Part shown: positions 1-8,747 of the stretch, piece after piece
Numbering within the stretch: position 1 is the stretch's first letter
Layout: every line of letters begins with the position of its first letter
Source of the DNA: Flavobacterium oncorhynchi
GTDB taxonomy: Bacteria > Bacteroidota > Bacteroidia > Flavobacteriales > Flavobacteriaceae
Direction of reading: 5' to 3'
DNA length: 64,000 bases
Assembly: GCF_002217355.1 (NCBI RefSeq)
Contig: NZ_MUHA01000012.1
Coordinates: 62,001 to 126,000, forward strand
Position numbers and translations under genes: made by a program
Notes under the pieces: generated by a model
Told to the model about the DNA's origin: nothing
The model's database searches: none
Seen by the model: the letters and a program-made list of their open reading frames with translations, nothing else

Positions 1-89
1 TTCTTAATATCTTTACTTTAGTAAAATTCAATAAAAACAGATAATACGATCAAAAATACTATATTTGATATTCTAATATAATTGCAAGC

Positions 90-815
90 ATGAAAAATTC
101 TTTAAAATATATAGCCTTAATAATCATCGGTACATTAATGAGTTGTAAAGATGAAGTACAGCAAAAGCCAAAAGTAATTTATGATGGTTCAAATAAAGTT
201 GGAGCTGTTGCAAAGAGTGATTCGACACAAATTGAAATTGCAGATTTGCCTATTCAGATGGAAGGAACGAATTATTTAATTCATCCTGTTGGTGATTTAA
301 GGGTTTTTGAAAAGGGTTCAAAAGCACGTTACGGTTCTTCGAGCGTGAATGATATAAGTTTTACAATCTCTAATTTGGGAGAATATGAAATTACGGGATA
401 TCTTCAGAATTTAAAATTTCAAAAAGTAGATTCAGATTCAATTCGTCCGCTTTCAGATAAACCGGTTTTAATTTTAACCGCTACTTACTTAAAAACTGTT
501 GCAGACAAAACGCAGAATAAAGTTATGGTTTATACTTTAACAGATTCGGATACTAACAAAGATGGTAAAATTGATACAAGCGATATTAAGACCTTGTATT
601 TAAGTGATATCAGTGGGGAAAACTTCACAAAAGTTTCTGCTGATTTGCAAGAGTTGGTAGATTGGAATTTGATTGAATCTAAAAGCCGTTTATACTTTAG
701 AACAATCGAAGATACAAACCAAAATGGACAGTTTGATAAAAACGATGTTCTGCATTACAATTATATCGATTTGACTTCGAAAAAATGGGAAGTGAAAAAT
801 TATAAGCCTATATAG
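90..815 (+). CDS. Lipoprotein with two EF-hand/dockerin-like calcium loops
   Basis: This 241-residue protein has a lipoprotein signal peptide ending in a lipobox (LMSC, Cys at about residue 19), so it should be lipid-anchored in the envelope. Near residues 150-165 and 210-225 there are two Asp/Asn-rich loops (DTNKDGKIDTSD and DTNQNGQFDKND) that resemble calcium-binding EF-hand or dockerin loops. No enzymatic domain is recognised. It stands alone, and a strong hairpin follows it at about 901. Function is unknown; the calcium-binding idea is inferred only from the loop pattern. Confidence 0.75.
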   Translation: MKNSLKYIALIIIGTLMSCKDEVQQKPKVIYDGSNKVGAVAKSDSTQIEIADLPIQMEGTNYLIHPVGDLRVFEKGSKARYGSSSVNDISFTISNLGEYEITGYLQNLKFQKVDSDSIRPLSDKPVLILTATYLKTVADKTQNKVMVYTLTDSDTNKDGKIDTSDIKTLYLSDISGENFTKVSADLQELVDWNLIESKSRLYFRTIEDTNQNGQFDKNDVLHYNYIDLTSKKWEVKNYKPI

Positions 816-856
816 AGGTTCTGAGGTGCTAAGGTACTAAGATTCTGAGGTTTTTA
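816..856. repeat. Dispersed CTTAG/CTCAG repeat, copy 1 (reverse orientation)
   Basis: Read on the minus strand this stretch is a run of short CTTAG/CTCAG units (ending accttagcacctcagaacc). It matches the stretch at 984-1015 and the one at 39426-39467. It lies just after a stop codon and encodes nothing visible. Confidence 0.6.
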
Positions 857-900
857 CAGATTGAAAGAATTAAGGTGATTTTTTGCACTTTATAAAATAA

Positions 901-943
901 AGAAAGGCGTGTAGAAATTTAAAATTTTCTACACGCCTTTCTT
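901..943. terminator. Bidirectional terminator hairpin
   Basis: A near-perfect inverted repeat (aaaggcgtgtagaaa paired with tttctacacgccttt) with flanking A and T runs lies between two convergent genes, so it can end transcription from both sides. Confidence 0.85.
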
Positions 944-983
944 ATTAGTCACAATTAGAAAAGTTTTTAATCTGTGACAGGAT

Positions 984-1015
984 AAAAACTTAGCGTCTTA
1001 GAACCTTAGCCTCTT
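984..1015. repeat. Dispersed CTTAG/CTCAG repeat, copy 2
   Basis: The plus strand reads as repeated CTTAG units (cttagaaccttagcc core), matching the reverse complement of 816-856 and the plus strand of 39426-39467. It abuts the stop codon of the DUF2971 gene. Confidence 0.6.
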
Positions 1016-1716
1016 TATATCAATATATCACTTTCCAAATCTGATTTTTCGATGTCAAAATCATGATCTAGTTTATGAACTAAATCAATAACAAGTTTTT
1101 TATACCAGTTCTCCGATTTAGGGTGTATATAGATTTTTTCGATAAGGTATTTAAGGTCAACATTGATTCTTAAACCATCGTTTATTTTGAGATTGCTTTT
1201 GGAAGTATCGGTAATAATTCTGACTTCGCGCTCGTATTGAAAGCTTTTTCTTTTGAATAAAAACGGAAAGAATAAATCGTCAAACGGAATATATTCTCTT
1301 TTGTAATCAATGTAATTTACTTCGCCTATATATTGGTCGAAATTGTTTTCTGGTTTTAAAGCTTTCTGTAATCTTCCAATTGTAGACTGAATGGCCAATC
1401 CTTCGCTGTTTTGAGTAAAAATCTGCCACATTGCAAACGATTCATATTCATTTATATGCCAGCTGCTGATGGCAACTTTTTCGCGATGTGTTTTGTAGTA
1501 ACTCAGGAAGTCAGGATTGTCAACCGCAAGTTTTTTTATTTCTTCGTAAGTAGGTTCGCTAAAAGTGCCTTCGTATTGATCTTCAAATTTGTCAGAACGA
1601 GACATAAATAACTTTTTCGAAAGTAATAAGTCTAGAAATTTAGATAAATCAAGATATTTCCAAACAATCGTATTAGGATCGTCTGGCAGTTTGATATTAG
1701 GGTTGTTAATATACAT
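1015..1716 (-). CDS. DUF2971 family protein
   Basis: The 233-residue soluble protein has the look of the DUF2971 family: an N-terminal WKYLDLSKFLDLL segment, a KFEDQYEG motif near residue 45, and central residues where an aromatic-rich 'SSWH...ESFAMWQIF' stretch precedes 'GLAIQ'. The biochemical role of this family is not established; members turn up often in accessory and defence-rich regions. It is monocistronic, and a hairpin at 1771-1822 separates it from the upstream ABC exporter. No signal peptide or membrane segment is seen. Family assignment is from memory of the motif pattern. Confidence 0.75.
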   Translation of the reverse strand: MYINNPNIKLPDDPNTIVWKYLDLSKFLDLLLSKKLFMSRSDKFEDQYEGTFSEPTYEEIKKLAVDNPDFLSYYKTHREKVAISSWHINEYESFAMWQIFTQNSEGLAIQSTIGRLQKALKPENNFDQYIGEVNYIDYKREYIPFDDLFFPFLFKRKSFQYEREVRIITDTSKSNLKINDGLRINVDLKYLIEKIYIHPKSENWYKKLVIDLVHKLDHDFDIEKSDLESDILI

Positions 1717-1770
1717 TTTTAAGAAGCGTTAAAAAGTTTATTCTTTAACTAACCTAAAGTTATAAAAATA

Positions 1771-1822
1771 AACACAGATTAAAGAAATTAAAATCAGGTT
1801 TAATAATTCTTTAATCTGTGTT
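1771..1822 (-). terminator. Long hairpin terminator after the ABC exporter
   Basis: A 16-bp arm (aacacagattaaagaa) at 1771-1786 pairs perfectly with 1807-1822. It lies just downstream of the minus-strand exporter gene. The 'acagatta' word recurs in other intergenic stretches of this window, so the hairpin may derive from a dispersed repeat. Confidence 0.65.
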
Positions 1823-1851
1823 CGTTTATTTGTTAAGTCTTGGTTTTGTGC

Positions 1852-3681
1852 TTAAGACTCGAAAGACTGCATAGTTACCAGTTTATTGTAGGTTCCGTTG
1901 TGAGCAATTAGTTCGTCATGTGTTCCTTGCTCAACAATTTTTCCTTTTTGCATTACTACGATTATATCTGCTTTTTGAATTGTCGAAAGACGGTGGGCAA
2001 TTACAATGGAAGTTCTGTTTTGCATCATGTTTTCTAAAGCGATCTGAACAAATTTTTCGCTTTCAGTATCTAATGCGGAAGTTGCTTCATCCAAAATCAT
2101 AATCGGCGGATTTTTTAATACTGCTCTTGCAATCGATAAACGTTGTTTTTGTCCGCCAGAAAGCTTATTTCCGCTGTCTCCGATGTTGGTATAGATTCCC
2201 TGCGGAAGATCTTTTACAAACTCATATGCATTAGCAATTTTCAAAGCTTCGATTATTTCGTCATCAGTAGCGTCTAGTTTTCCTAATGAAATATTGGCCT
2301 TAATAGTATCATTAAATAAAATGCTGTCTTGTGTAACTAGTCCCATTAAGCTACGAAGCGATTGCAGATTCATATCCTTAATGTTGATGCCGTCAATAGA
2401 AATTGTTCCGTCGTTTACATCATAAAAACGAGTTAGTAAATTTGCGATAGTACTTTTTCCACTTCCAGATTGACCAACAAGTGCAACAGTTTGTCCTTTT
2501 TTAATTTGAAGAGAAAAGTCTTTTAAAACCGTTTCTTCTTCGTATTTAAAGTTGATATTTTGAATGTCGATATTGTTGTCAAAAGTCGATTTTTCAATCG
2601 CATTTTCTTTAGAAACAATAGTATTTTCTTGTTCCAAAATTTCAAGAACACGTTCTGCTGCGGCATTTCCTCTTTTTACTCCATAAGAAGCTTTAGAAAT
2701 GGCTTTCGCGGGAGTTAGAATATTATAAGCCAATCCCATGTAAGCGATAAAAGCGGCACCTTCTAAAGTTTTGTCAATTAAAACCATCTGTCCGCCGTAC
2801 CAAAGTAAAATGGCAATAACGGTAATCCCCATGAACTCACTCGCAGGAGAAGCTAAGTTCTGGCGGTTTCCAATGCTGTTTGATAAATTGAAAAAGCGTT
2901 CTGTCGAATTTTGAAAAACGGTATTAAAGTAATTTTCAGAATTATATCCCTTTACTACTTTTAATCCGCCAATTGTTTCTTCGATAGTCGATAGGAATCT
3001 TCCTTGTTCTTCTTGAGCTTTTGTAGATTGTTTTTTAAGTTGTTTTCCAATTAATGAAATTATATATCCTGAAACTGGAATAAAAATGAATACAAACAAA
3101 GTCAGTTTGGCGCTGATGATAAGCATGGTGGCTATCGTAAAAATAATAGTTAAAGGCTCTTTTACGATAAGCTCTAAGATTGCTAAAAATGAGTTTTGAA
3201 CTTCATTTACATCTGCAGAAATTCTAGAAATTACATCTCCTTTTCTTTTTTCAGAATAAAAAGCCAAAGGAAGTTCTAGTGTTTTTTTGTACAAAGCATT
3301 TCTCATGTCTTTTAAAACACCATTTCTCAAAAAATTGATAAAAAACATCGCCAAATAATCGGCTAAATTTTTTAATAAAAAGATTGAGATGATTATAGCA
3401 ACCATAATGGAAAGAACGTAACCAGATTCGTGAGTTCCTTTTGTTGTGGTAATATAGTAGCTTAAATAGTCTTCTCCATATTCCTTAAGCTGTAAAATTC
3501 CTTTAAATACGGGTTTTACATTGTTTGCTTTTGTTTTGTCAAATAACACCTGAAGCATCGGTATTAAAGCAACAAACGAAAGCGTGCTGAAAAGCGCATA
3601 CAGAACATTAAAAAAAATGTTTAAGAATGCATATTTTTTATATGGGTATATAAAAGGAACTATTTTTTTGAAATTACTCAT
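1852..3681 (-). CDS. MsbA-like ABC exporter (fused membrane and ATPase domains)
   Basis: This 609-residue half-transporter has an N-terminal six-helix exporter domain (about residues 15-330) and a C-terminal ATPase. Walker A (GQSGSGKST) is at about 403-411, the signature LSGGQ at 507-511, Walker B (IMILDEAT) near 527-534, and the H-loop in IAHRLS. It should dimerise in the inner membrane and flip lipids or export a hydrophobic substrate; lipid A-core flipping by MsbA is the closest well-known role, but the substrate cannot be read from sequence. Its start overlaps the stop of the upstream YhcG-like gene by 8 bp, so the two are probably co-transcribed. Confidence 0.9.
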   Translation of the reverse strand: MSNFKKIVPFIYPYKKYAFLNIFFNVLYALFSTLSFVALIPMLQVLFDKTKANNVKPVFKGILQLKEYGEDYLSYYITTTKGTHESGYVLSIMVAIIISIFLLKNLADYLAMFFINFLRNGVLKDMRNALYKKTLELPLAFYSEKRKGDVISRISADVNEVQNSFLAILELIVKEPLTIIFTIATMLIISAKLTLFVFIFIPVSGYIISLIGKQLKKQSTKAQEEQGRFLSTIEETIGGLKVVKGYNSENYFNTVFQNSTERFFNLSNSIGNRQNLASPASEFMGITVIAILLWYGGQMVLIDKTLEGAAFIAYMGLAYNILTPAKAISKASYGVKRGNAAAERVLEILEQENTIVSKENAIEKSTFDNNIDIQNINFKYEEETVLKDFSLQIKKGQTVALVGQSGSGKSTIANLLTRFYDVNDGTISIDGINIKDMNLQSLRSLMGLVTQDSILFNDTIKANISLGKLDATDDEIIEALKIANAYEFVKDLPQGIYTNIGDSGNKLSGGQKQRLSIARAVLKNPPIMILDEATSALDTESEKFVQIALENMMQNRTSIVIAHRLSTIQKADIIVVMQKGKIVEQGTHDELIAHNGTYNKLVTMQSFES

Positions 3682-4717
3682 TTTTATGGATATTGTTTTC
3701 TGCTATAGCGATGGCTCTTTCGAGTTTTTCGAGCAATAATTTTTTTTCAGGTAATTGGGTTAGATATGCTGAAACTTTGATTTGGTCATCGTTGTCAAGC
3801 ATTAAATAATTAATTTGTTCTGGAGATTTTTCACTGCACAAAATTAATCCAATTGGTTTGTTTTCTCCTTCTTTTTGTTCGTTTTTCTCCAGCCAGCGAA
3901 GGTATAACTCCATTTGACCTTTGTATGAAGCTTTGAATTTTCCTAGTTTTAAGTCAATTGCGACCAAACGTCTTAAGCCGCGATGATAAAAAAGAAGATC
4001 AATATAAAAATCTTCATCATCTATAGTGATTCGTTTTTGGCGGGCAAGAAAAGCAAATTCGCTTCCTATTTCAGTAATGAAATTTTGTAATTGGGCTAAG
4101 ATCGAACTTTCTAAATCTTTCTCCGAATAAGTGTCGTGAAGACCTAAGAAGTCTAAAAAGTAAGGATCTCGAAAAGTTAAATCAGGACTAATTTGCTTTT
4201 CAGTTTTTAATAACTCGAGATCGTTAAGGATTGTTTGTTCTGGCTTTTTGCTGATGGCGGTTCTTTCAAAAAGCATGCTGTCAATGCGTTCTTGTAAGGT
4301 TCGTACACTCCAGCGTTCGTGAATACTCATTTGAATGTAGAACTCACGTTTTACATGATCTTCAATATAGATAAGTGATCTAATATGAGACCATGTTAAC
4401 TGTGCACACACTGTGTGCACAATTGTAATATCTTGAATTACAGTGTTTAATTTGATGAAGCTGTGTAGGTTTCTTTTGTTGAAACCACTTCCGTAACGTT
4501 CAGAAAGTTCATGGCTCAGATTTAGAATAAGTTTCTTGCCATAATCTGCTCTATCGTTTTTTAGAATTTCATCATTGATGCTTCTGCCAATCTTCCAATA
4601 TAAGAGTGTTAATTCCTGATTTACTGTTTTGGCAACAAAATGACGAGTCTGATCTATTAGTCCAATTATTGAATCTAATAGTTCAGGTTTGTCATTTGTG
4701 TCAAGTTTGTCACTCAT
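3674..4717 (-). CDS. YhcG-type PDDEXK nuclease-domain protein (DUF1016 N-terminal domain)
   Basis: The 347-residue protein has the two-part layout of the YhcG/DUF1016 family. Residues about 15-170 form the N-terminal domain, with the LTWSHI motif near residue 110. Residues about 185-330 form a PDDEXK-type nuclease fold, with the metal-site pattern D-(x)n-DLK in 'YIDLLFYHRGLRRLVAIDLK'. Homologues are proposed nucleases or Holliday-junction-like enzymes and are often carried by mobile elements. Here it sits between a phosphohexomutase (5 bp upstream) and an ABC exporter (8-bp overlap), an unusual housekeeping setting. A 21-bp perfect palindrome lies inside the gene at 4401-4421. Confidence 0.85.
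   Translation of the reverse strand: MSDKLDTNDKPELLDSIIGLIDQTRHFVAKTVNQELTLLYWKIGRSINDEILKNDRADYGKKLILNLSHELSERYGSGFNKRNLHSFIKLNTVIQDITIVHTVCAQLTWSHIRSLIYIEDHVKREFYIQMSIHERWSVRTLQERIDSMLFERTAISKKPEQTILNDLELLKTEKQISPDLTFRDPYFLDFLGLHDTYSEKDLESSILAQLQNFITEIGSEFAFLARQKRITIDDEDFYIDLLFYHRGLRRLVAIDLKLGKFKASYKGQMELYLRWLEKNEQKEGENKPIGLILCSEKSPEQINYLMLDNDDQIKVSAYLTQLPEKKLLLEKLERAIAIAENNIHKNE
4401..4421. repeat. 21-bp perfect palindrome inside the YhcG-like gene
   Basis: TGTGCACACA-C-TGTGTGCACA is a perfect 10-bp inverted repeat around a single base. It is much richer in GC than the gene around it and encodes part of the HTVCAQLTW stretch. It may be chance, a protein-binding site, or a site of sequence exchange between family members. 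Confidence 0.6.
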
Positions 4718-4722
4718 TATTT

Positions 4723-6450
4723 TTATTTCAATTGCATATCTGCAATGATGTTTTGAATTTTCCCGTCTAAGAAACTTTCGGCATCGTCAAAATCTTGAAC
4801 CGATTCTAATTCGGCATTTACACTGATGTAAAACTTAATTTTTGGTTCCGTTCCACTTGGTCTTGCACAAATTTTAGAGCCGTCTTCAGTATAATAAATC
4901 AATACATTTGATTTCGGAATGTCCATTGAAGACTCTTCGTTTGTCAATAAGTTCAATGCAGTCGATGATTGATAATCTTCAACCATAATTACACGTTGAC
5001 CATTTACTTCTTTTAGAGGATTTTGACGTAGATTAATCATCATTTGATTAATTTCTTCTAAACCTTCCATACCTTTTTTGGTCAATGAAACTAAATATTC
5101 TTTGTAAAAACCATTTTCAACATAAAGTTGTAAAAGTTCTTTGTAAACAGAGCTTCCAGCTGCTTTTGCTTGAGCAGCAACTTCGCATATTAATAAGGTA
5201 GCGGCAACAGCATCTTTATCTCTAACAGCATCGCCAACCATAAAGCCAAAGCTTTCTTCTCCACCTCCAATAAACTGAAGTTCAGGAAAATCTTTGATCA
5301 TTTTAGCGATCCATTTAAATCCTGTTAAGCCAACTTTGCATTCTACGCCGTAACTTGTAGCCAGCTCCATCATCATTGGAGTTGAAACGATTGTTGAGCC
5401 TATAAATTGTTTTCCGTTAAGTTTACCTGCTTTTTTCCATTGTTTCAATAAGAAAGAAGTCATTAAAATCATGGTTTGATTTCCGTTAAGTAAAATCATT
5501 TTACCATCATTGTTTCTTACAGCAACTCCTAGACGATCGCAATCAGGATCTGTTCCTATTACAATATCTGAATTGGTTTTGTCTGCCAAAGCCAAAGCCA
5601 TTGTTAAAGCTTCTGGTTCCTCTGGATTTGGAGATTTTACTGTTGGGAAATCACCGTTTGGTTCAGCTTGTTCTGGAACAATGTGTACGTTTGTGTATCC
5701 AGCTTGTGATAAAGTATCTGGAACAGATTTTATAGAAGTTCCGTGCAATGAAGTAAACACAATATGTAAATTGTCTTTGGCTTCAGCCGGAGTATTAAAA
5801 CTTGCGTTTTCAATAGATGATTTTACAAATGCTTTGTCAATTTCAGTATCGATATATTGAATTAAGCTCTCATTTGCATTGAACTTAATTTTATCGTAAC
5901 TTAAATTTTCGATCACATTTATAATAGCAGCATCTTGCGGAGGAACAATTTGTCCTCCATCTTCCCAATACACTTTATATCCGTTATATTCTGGAGGATT
6001 GTGTGACGCAGTAAGAACGATTCCGCATTGACAGCCTAAATATTTAAGTGCAAAAGACAATTCAGGAGTTGGACGCATGTCAGAAAACAAATAAACCTGA
6101 ATTCCGTTTGCAGAGAAAACATCGGCAACCACTTTTGCTAAAGTGTTGCTGTTATGGCGACAATCGTAAGCGATAACTACTTTTAAAGGCTGATTTGGAA
6201 AAACTTCGTGTAGATAATCAGAAAGACCTTGAGTGTTTTTTCCAAGTGTATATTTGTTGATTCTGTTATTTCCAACACCCATAACACCGCGCATTCCTCC
6301 AGTTCCAAATTCTAGATTTTTATAAAAACTTTCTTCAAGTTCTTTTGGTGAAGTAGTCATTAATTCTTTAACAGCTGCTTGGGTTTCTTTGTCAAATGTT
6401 GGCGTCAGCCATTCGTTTACAGCATTCAATATGTTAGGTGCTATATTCAT
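4723..6450 (-). CDS. Phosphoglucomutase/phosphomannomutase family enzyme
   Basis: The 575-residue cytoplasmic enzyme shows all landmarks of the alpha-D-phosphohexomutase superfamily. The phosphoserine loop TASHNP is at 147-152 (Ser149), the metal loop DPDCDR at 301-306, the sugar-binding GGEES near 397, and the phosphate-binding RPSGTEP near 535. It interconverts sugar 1- and 6-phosphates. At this length it fits the phosphoglucomutase/phosphopentomutase type (PgcA-like) common in Bacteroidota. It is the first gene of a likely operon with the YhcG-like gene and the exporter. Glucose versus mannose specificity is not decidable here. Confidence 0.92.
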   Translation of the reverse strand: MNIAPNILNAVNEWLTPTFDKETQAAVKELMTTSPKELEESFYKNLEFGTGGMRGVMGVGNNRINKYTLGKNTQGLSDYLHEVFPNQPLKVVIAYDCRHNSNTLAKVVADVFSANGIQVYLFSDMRPTPELSFALKYLGCQCGIVLTASHNPPEYNGYKVYWEDGGQIVPPQDAAIINVIENLSYDKIKFNANESLIQYIDTEIDKAFVKSSIENASFNTPAEAKDNLHIVFTSLHGTSIKSVPDTLSQAGYTNVHIVPEQAEPNGDFPTVKSPNPEEPEALTMALALADKTNSDIVIGTDPDCDRLGVAVRNNDGKMILLNGNQTMILMTSFLLKQWKKAGKLNGKQFIGSTIVSTPMMMELATSYGVECKVGLTGFKWIAKMIKDFPELQFIGGGEESFGFMVGDAVRDKDAVAATLLICEVAAQAKAAGSSVYKELLQLYVENGFYKEYLVSLTKKGMEGLEEINQMMINLRQNPLKEVNGQRVIMVEDYQSSTALNLLTNEESSMDIPKSNVLIYYTEDGSKICARPSGTEPKIKFYISVNAELESVQDFDDAESFLDGKIQNIIADMQLK

Positions 6451-6540
6451 GTAAATGTCTTTTTAATATTTTTTAAATAAAAATAAGTTTTTTCAGGAGT
6501 TGATCCTGTTTGCTGTGTCAGAGAGGGAAAAGTATTTCGA

Positions 6541-7497
6541 TTAAAAATTAACCTCTCTTGAAACCTTGTAACGTTCCTCGTTGTTTTTAGTCCTTAAAAT
6601 GATCTCACCTAGAAAACCTGCTAAAAAAAGCTGAGTTCCAAGAATCATTGTAGTTAACGCAATAAAAAACCAAGGATTACTAGTTACGAGGCTGTACTTC
6701 ATTCCGTTGTACATATGGTATAGTTTTGAAATACCAATGTATCCCGCAGATAGAAATCCGATAATGAACATTAACGAACCTATCGCTCCAAACAAGTGCA
6801 TTGGTCTTTTTCCGAATCTTGATAAAAACCAAATTGTAATTAAATCTAGAAAACCGTTTATGAAACGATCCATCCCAAATTTAGTTTCGCCGTACTTACG
6901 AGCTTGATGAATAACCACTTTTTCGCCAATTTTATTAAAACCAGCGTTCTTTGCTAAAACAGGAATGTAACGGTGCATTTCACCAGATACTTCAATGTTT
7001 TTTACAACTGTATTGTTATAGGCTTTTAGTCCGCAGTTAAAATCATTCAATTCAACGCCGGAAGTTTTTCTGGCAGCCCAATTGAATAATTTTGAAGGCA
7101 GATTTTTCGCTACCACAGAATCGTAACGTTTCTTTTTCCAACCAGAAACCAAATCGAATTTCTGAGCTGTGATCATCTCATATAATCCAGGAATTTCATC
7201 CGGACTATCTTGCAAATCGGCATCCATTGTGATAATTACATCACCTTTTGCTTTTGCAAAACCAGCATGCAAAGCCTGCGATTTCCCAAAGTTTTTCATG
7301 AAGCGAATCCCTTTTACATTTGGGTTTTCGTTTGAGAAACGTTCAATAATATTCCAAGAATCATCTGTACTTCCATCATCCACAAAAATGATTTCATAAG
7401 AGTAATTGTTAGATTGCATCACTTTAATAATCCATGTATAGAGTTCTTGAAGTGACTCCTCTTCATTTAGAAGCGGTATAAGTATAGATAAATTCAT
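6541..7497 (-). CDS. Family 2 glycosyltransferase with C-terminal membrane helices
   Basis: This 318-residue enzyme has a GT-A domain with DDGSTDDSW (about residues 40-48) and the DADLQDSP metal motif (about 92-99), followed by two transmembrane helices (about 230-255 and 270-295). That layout is typical of dolichol-phosphate-mannose-synthase-like or ArnC/GtrB-like enzymes, which load a sugar from a nucleotide donor onto a lipid phosphate carrier at the inner membrane. It lies 8 bp downstream of the DUF4199 gene on the same strand, so the two are probably one operon. Donor and acceptor are unknown. Confidence 0.9.
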   Translation of the reverse strand: MNLSILIPLLNEEESLQELYTWIIKVMQSNNYSYEIIFVDDGSTDDSWNIIERFSNENPNVKGIRFMKNFGKSQALHAGFAKAKGDVIITMDADLQDSPDEIPGLYEMITAQKFDLVSGWKKKRYDSVVAKNLPSKLFNWAARKTSGVELNDFNCGLKAYNNTVVKNIEVSGEMHRYIPVLAKNAGFNKIGEKVVIHQARKYGETKFGMDRFINGFLDLITIWFLSRFGKRPMHLFGAIGSLMFIIGFLSAGYIGISKLYHMYNGMKYSLVTSNPWFFIALTTMILGTQLFLAGFLGEIILRTKNNEERYKVSREVNF

Positions 7498-7505
7498 TTA
7501 TATTT

Positions 7506-8036
7506 TTATTCTTGTGTAGATTTGCTTTTGAAAAATGCAGCTAAAATTAATCCTAAAATTGAGTAGCCGACAATACTGAAAATTAAAGCTTTTATTTGTT
7601 CTATAGTTGAGAAAGGACTGTTTTCTTTCATTTTAGCTAAAGCTTCATTTACAGCTGAAGCTGGTGTTCCAAACTTTTGTAAAGTTTCAGCCATGTATTT
7701 TATAAGTAACTCGTTTACGGTGTCTTTAGCGCCTGGATCGACTACATTAAATAATATAATACTAAATAAGGTAGAAATTGCTAAGGCAATTATAGTAGTT
7801 ATAAAAAAAGTGGTAAATGCATCTTTAAAAGAAAAAAAGCCGTTGATTTCCTTTTTTGTTTTAACTAGTAACAGGATGCCAATTATTAAATAAAGCACAA
7901 ATGTTAGGCCGCCTACCCAGCCCGAAACAAATAATTTTAGATCTATAGCATACATTGTTGCAGTAATCAAAGCTAGGATGATTCCCAGAGTAATGCCGTA
8001 AGTAACTCCATTCTTTTTAATAACTTCATTAATCAT
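7506..8036 (-). CDS. DUF4199 family membrane protein
   Basis: The 176-residue protein has four clear hydrophobic segments (about 12-32, 38-58, 76-98 and 148-170) with a charged loop between the third and fourth. The pattern matches DUF4199, a Bacteroidota membrane family of unknown function. The gene precedes a glycosyltransferase by 8 bp on the same strand, a common pairing in flavobacteria. No catalytic residues can be pointed to. Confidence 0.85.
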   Translation of the reverse strand: MINEVIKKNGVTYGITLGIILALITATMYAIDLKLFVSGWVGGLTFVLYLIIGILLLVKTKKEINGFFSFKDAFTTFFITTIIALAISTLFSIILFNVVDPGAKDTVNELLIKYMAETLQKFGTPASAVNEALAKMKENSPFSTIEQIKALIFSIVGYSILGLILAAFFKSKSTQE

Positions 8037-8138
8037 ATTTCTATAAGTTTAAAATTAATCCACAAATATAGTAATTCCCAGTATAATCGAAGATAAAAAA
8101 AGCTTTTCGAAATAAACTAAAAAAAAGTGGGCTAAGTA

Positions 8139-8169
8139 TTTGTTTATTAAAAAAGAATTGTAAATTTGC
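8139..8169 (+). promoter_or_regulatory. Bacteroidota-type promoter of the L31 gene
   Basis: TTTG at 8139-8142 and TAAATTTGC at 8161-8169 are separated by 18 bp, matching the -33/-7 consensus of Bacteroidota housekeeping promoters (TTTG...TAnnTTTG). It lies about 115 bp upstream of the L31 start, leaving a leader with no recognised element. Confidence 0.65.
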
Positions 8170-8284
8170 ACACTCAAAAATAATTAAATTTTTAAACAAA
8201 AAAGAGTAGAGTTGTTTATACCTTTTTCTAACCATGGAAAAGCTTCAAAATAAAAATGCTCTAAAACAATAAATAAAAGAAAAG

Positions 8285-8539
8285 ATGAAAAAAGGAATTC
8301 ACCCAGAAAATTACAGATTAGTTGCATTTAAAGACATGTCAAATGACGAAGTTTTTATCACTAAATCTACTGCAGATACAAAAGAAACAATTGAAGTTGA
8401 CGGAGTTGAGTATCCAGTTGTAAAAATGGAGATTTCTAGAACATCTCACCCTTTTTATACTGGTAAATCTAAACTTATCGATACTGCAGGACGTATTGAT
8501 AAATTCAAAACTAAATATGCAAAACACGCTAAAAAATAA
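8285..8539 (+). CDS. rpmE2: 50S ribosomal protein L31, type B
   Basis: The 84-residue basic protein matches type B L31: it begins [10 protein letters not shown], contains [11 protein letters not shown] near residues 54-64, and ends in the Lys-rich tail. The zinc-binding cysteines of the other L31 form are absent, which defines the type B (Zn-independent) variant. It binds the central protuberance of the large ribosomal subunit. A consensus promoter lies upstream and a strong terminator follows within 25 bp, so it is its own transcription unit. Confidence 0.97.
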   Translation: MKKGIHPENYRLVAFKDMSNDEVFITKSTADTKETIEVDGVEYPVVKMEISRTSHPFYTGKSKLIDTAGRIDKFKTKYAKHAKK

Positions 8540-8558
8540 TAGCTGTTTACAATCATAC

Positions 8559-8588
8559 AAAAGCCTTCCAATCGGAAGGCTTTTTTTG
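8559..8588 (+). terminator. Terminator of the L31 gene
   Basis: AAGCCTTCC-aat-CGGAAGGCTT stem followed by seven T residues, directly after the L31 stop codon. Confidence 0.9.
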
Positions 8589-8747
8589 TACAATAATTTA
8601 TTAGCCACGACTCGAGCGATAGCGAACTGGCGAAGCAATTCATGAATTAACTGCTAACTACTAAAACAATTTTAGTAAAAAAAATAAATATTTGTAACTT
8701 TGACCCTGATAACCAAATCAAGATTTTAACAAGTACAAATTTTATTT

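Noticed and set aside
8041..8235. Minus-strand open frame in the leader of the L31 gene
   Set aside because: It overlaps the L31 promoter, has no recognisable motif and only an AT-rich composition that gives long hydrophobic frames by chance.
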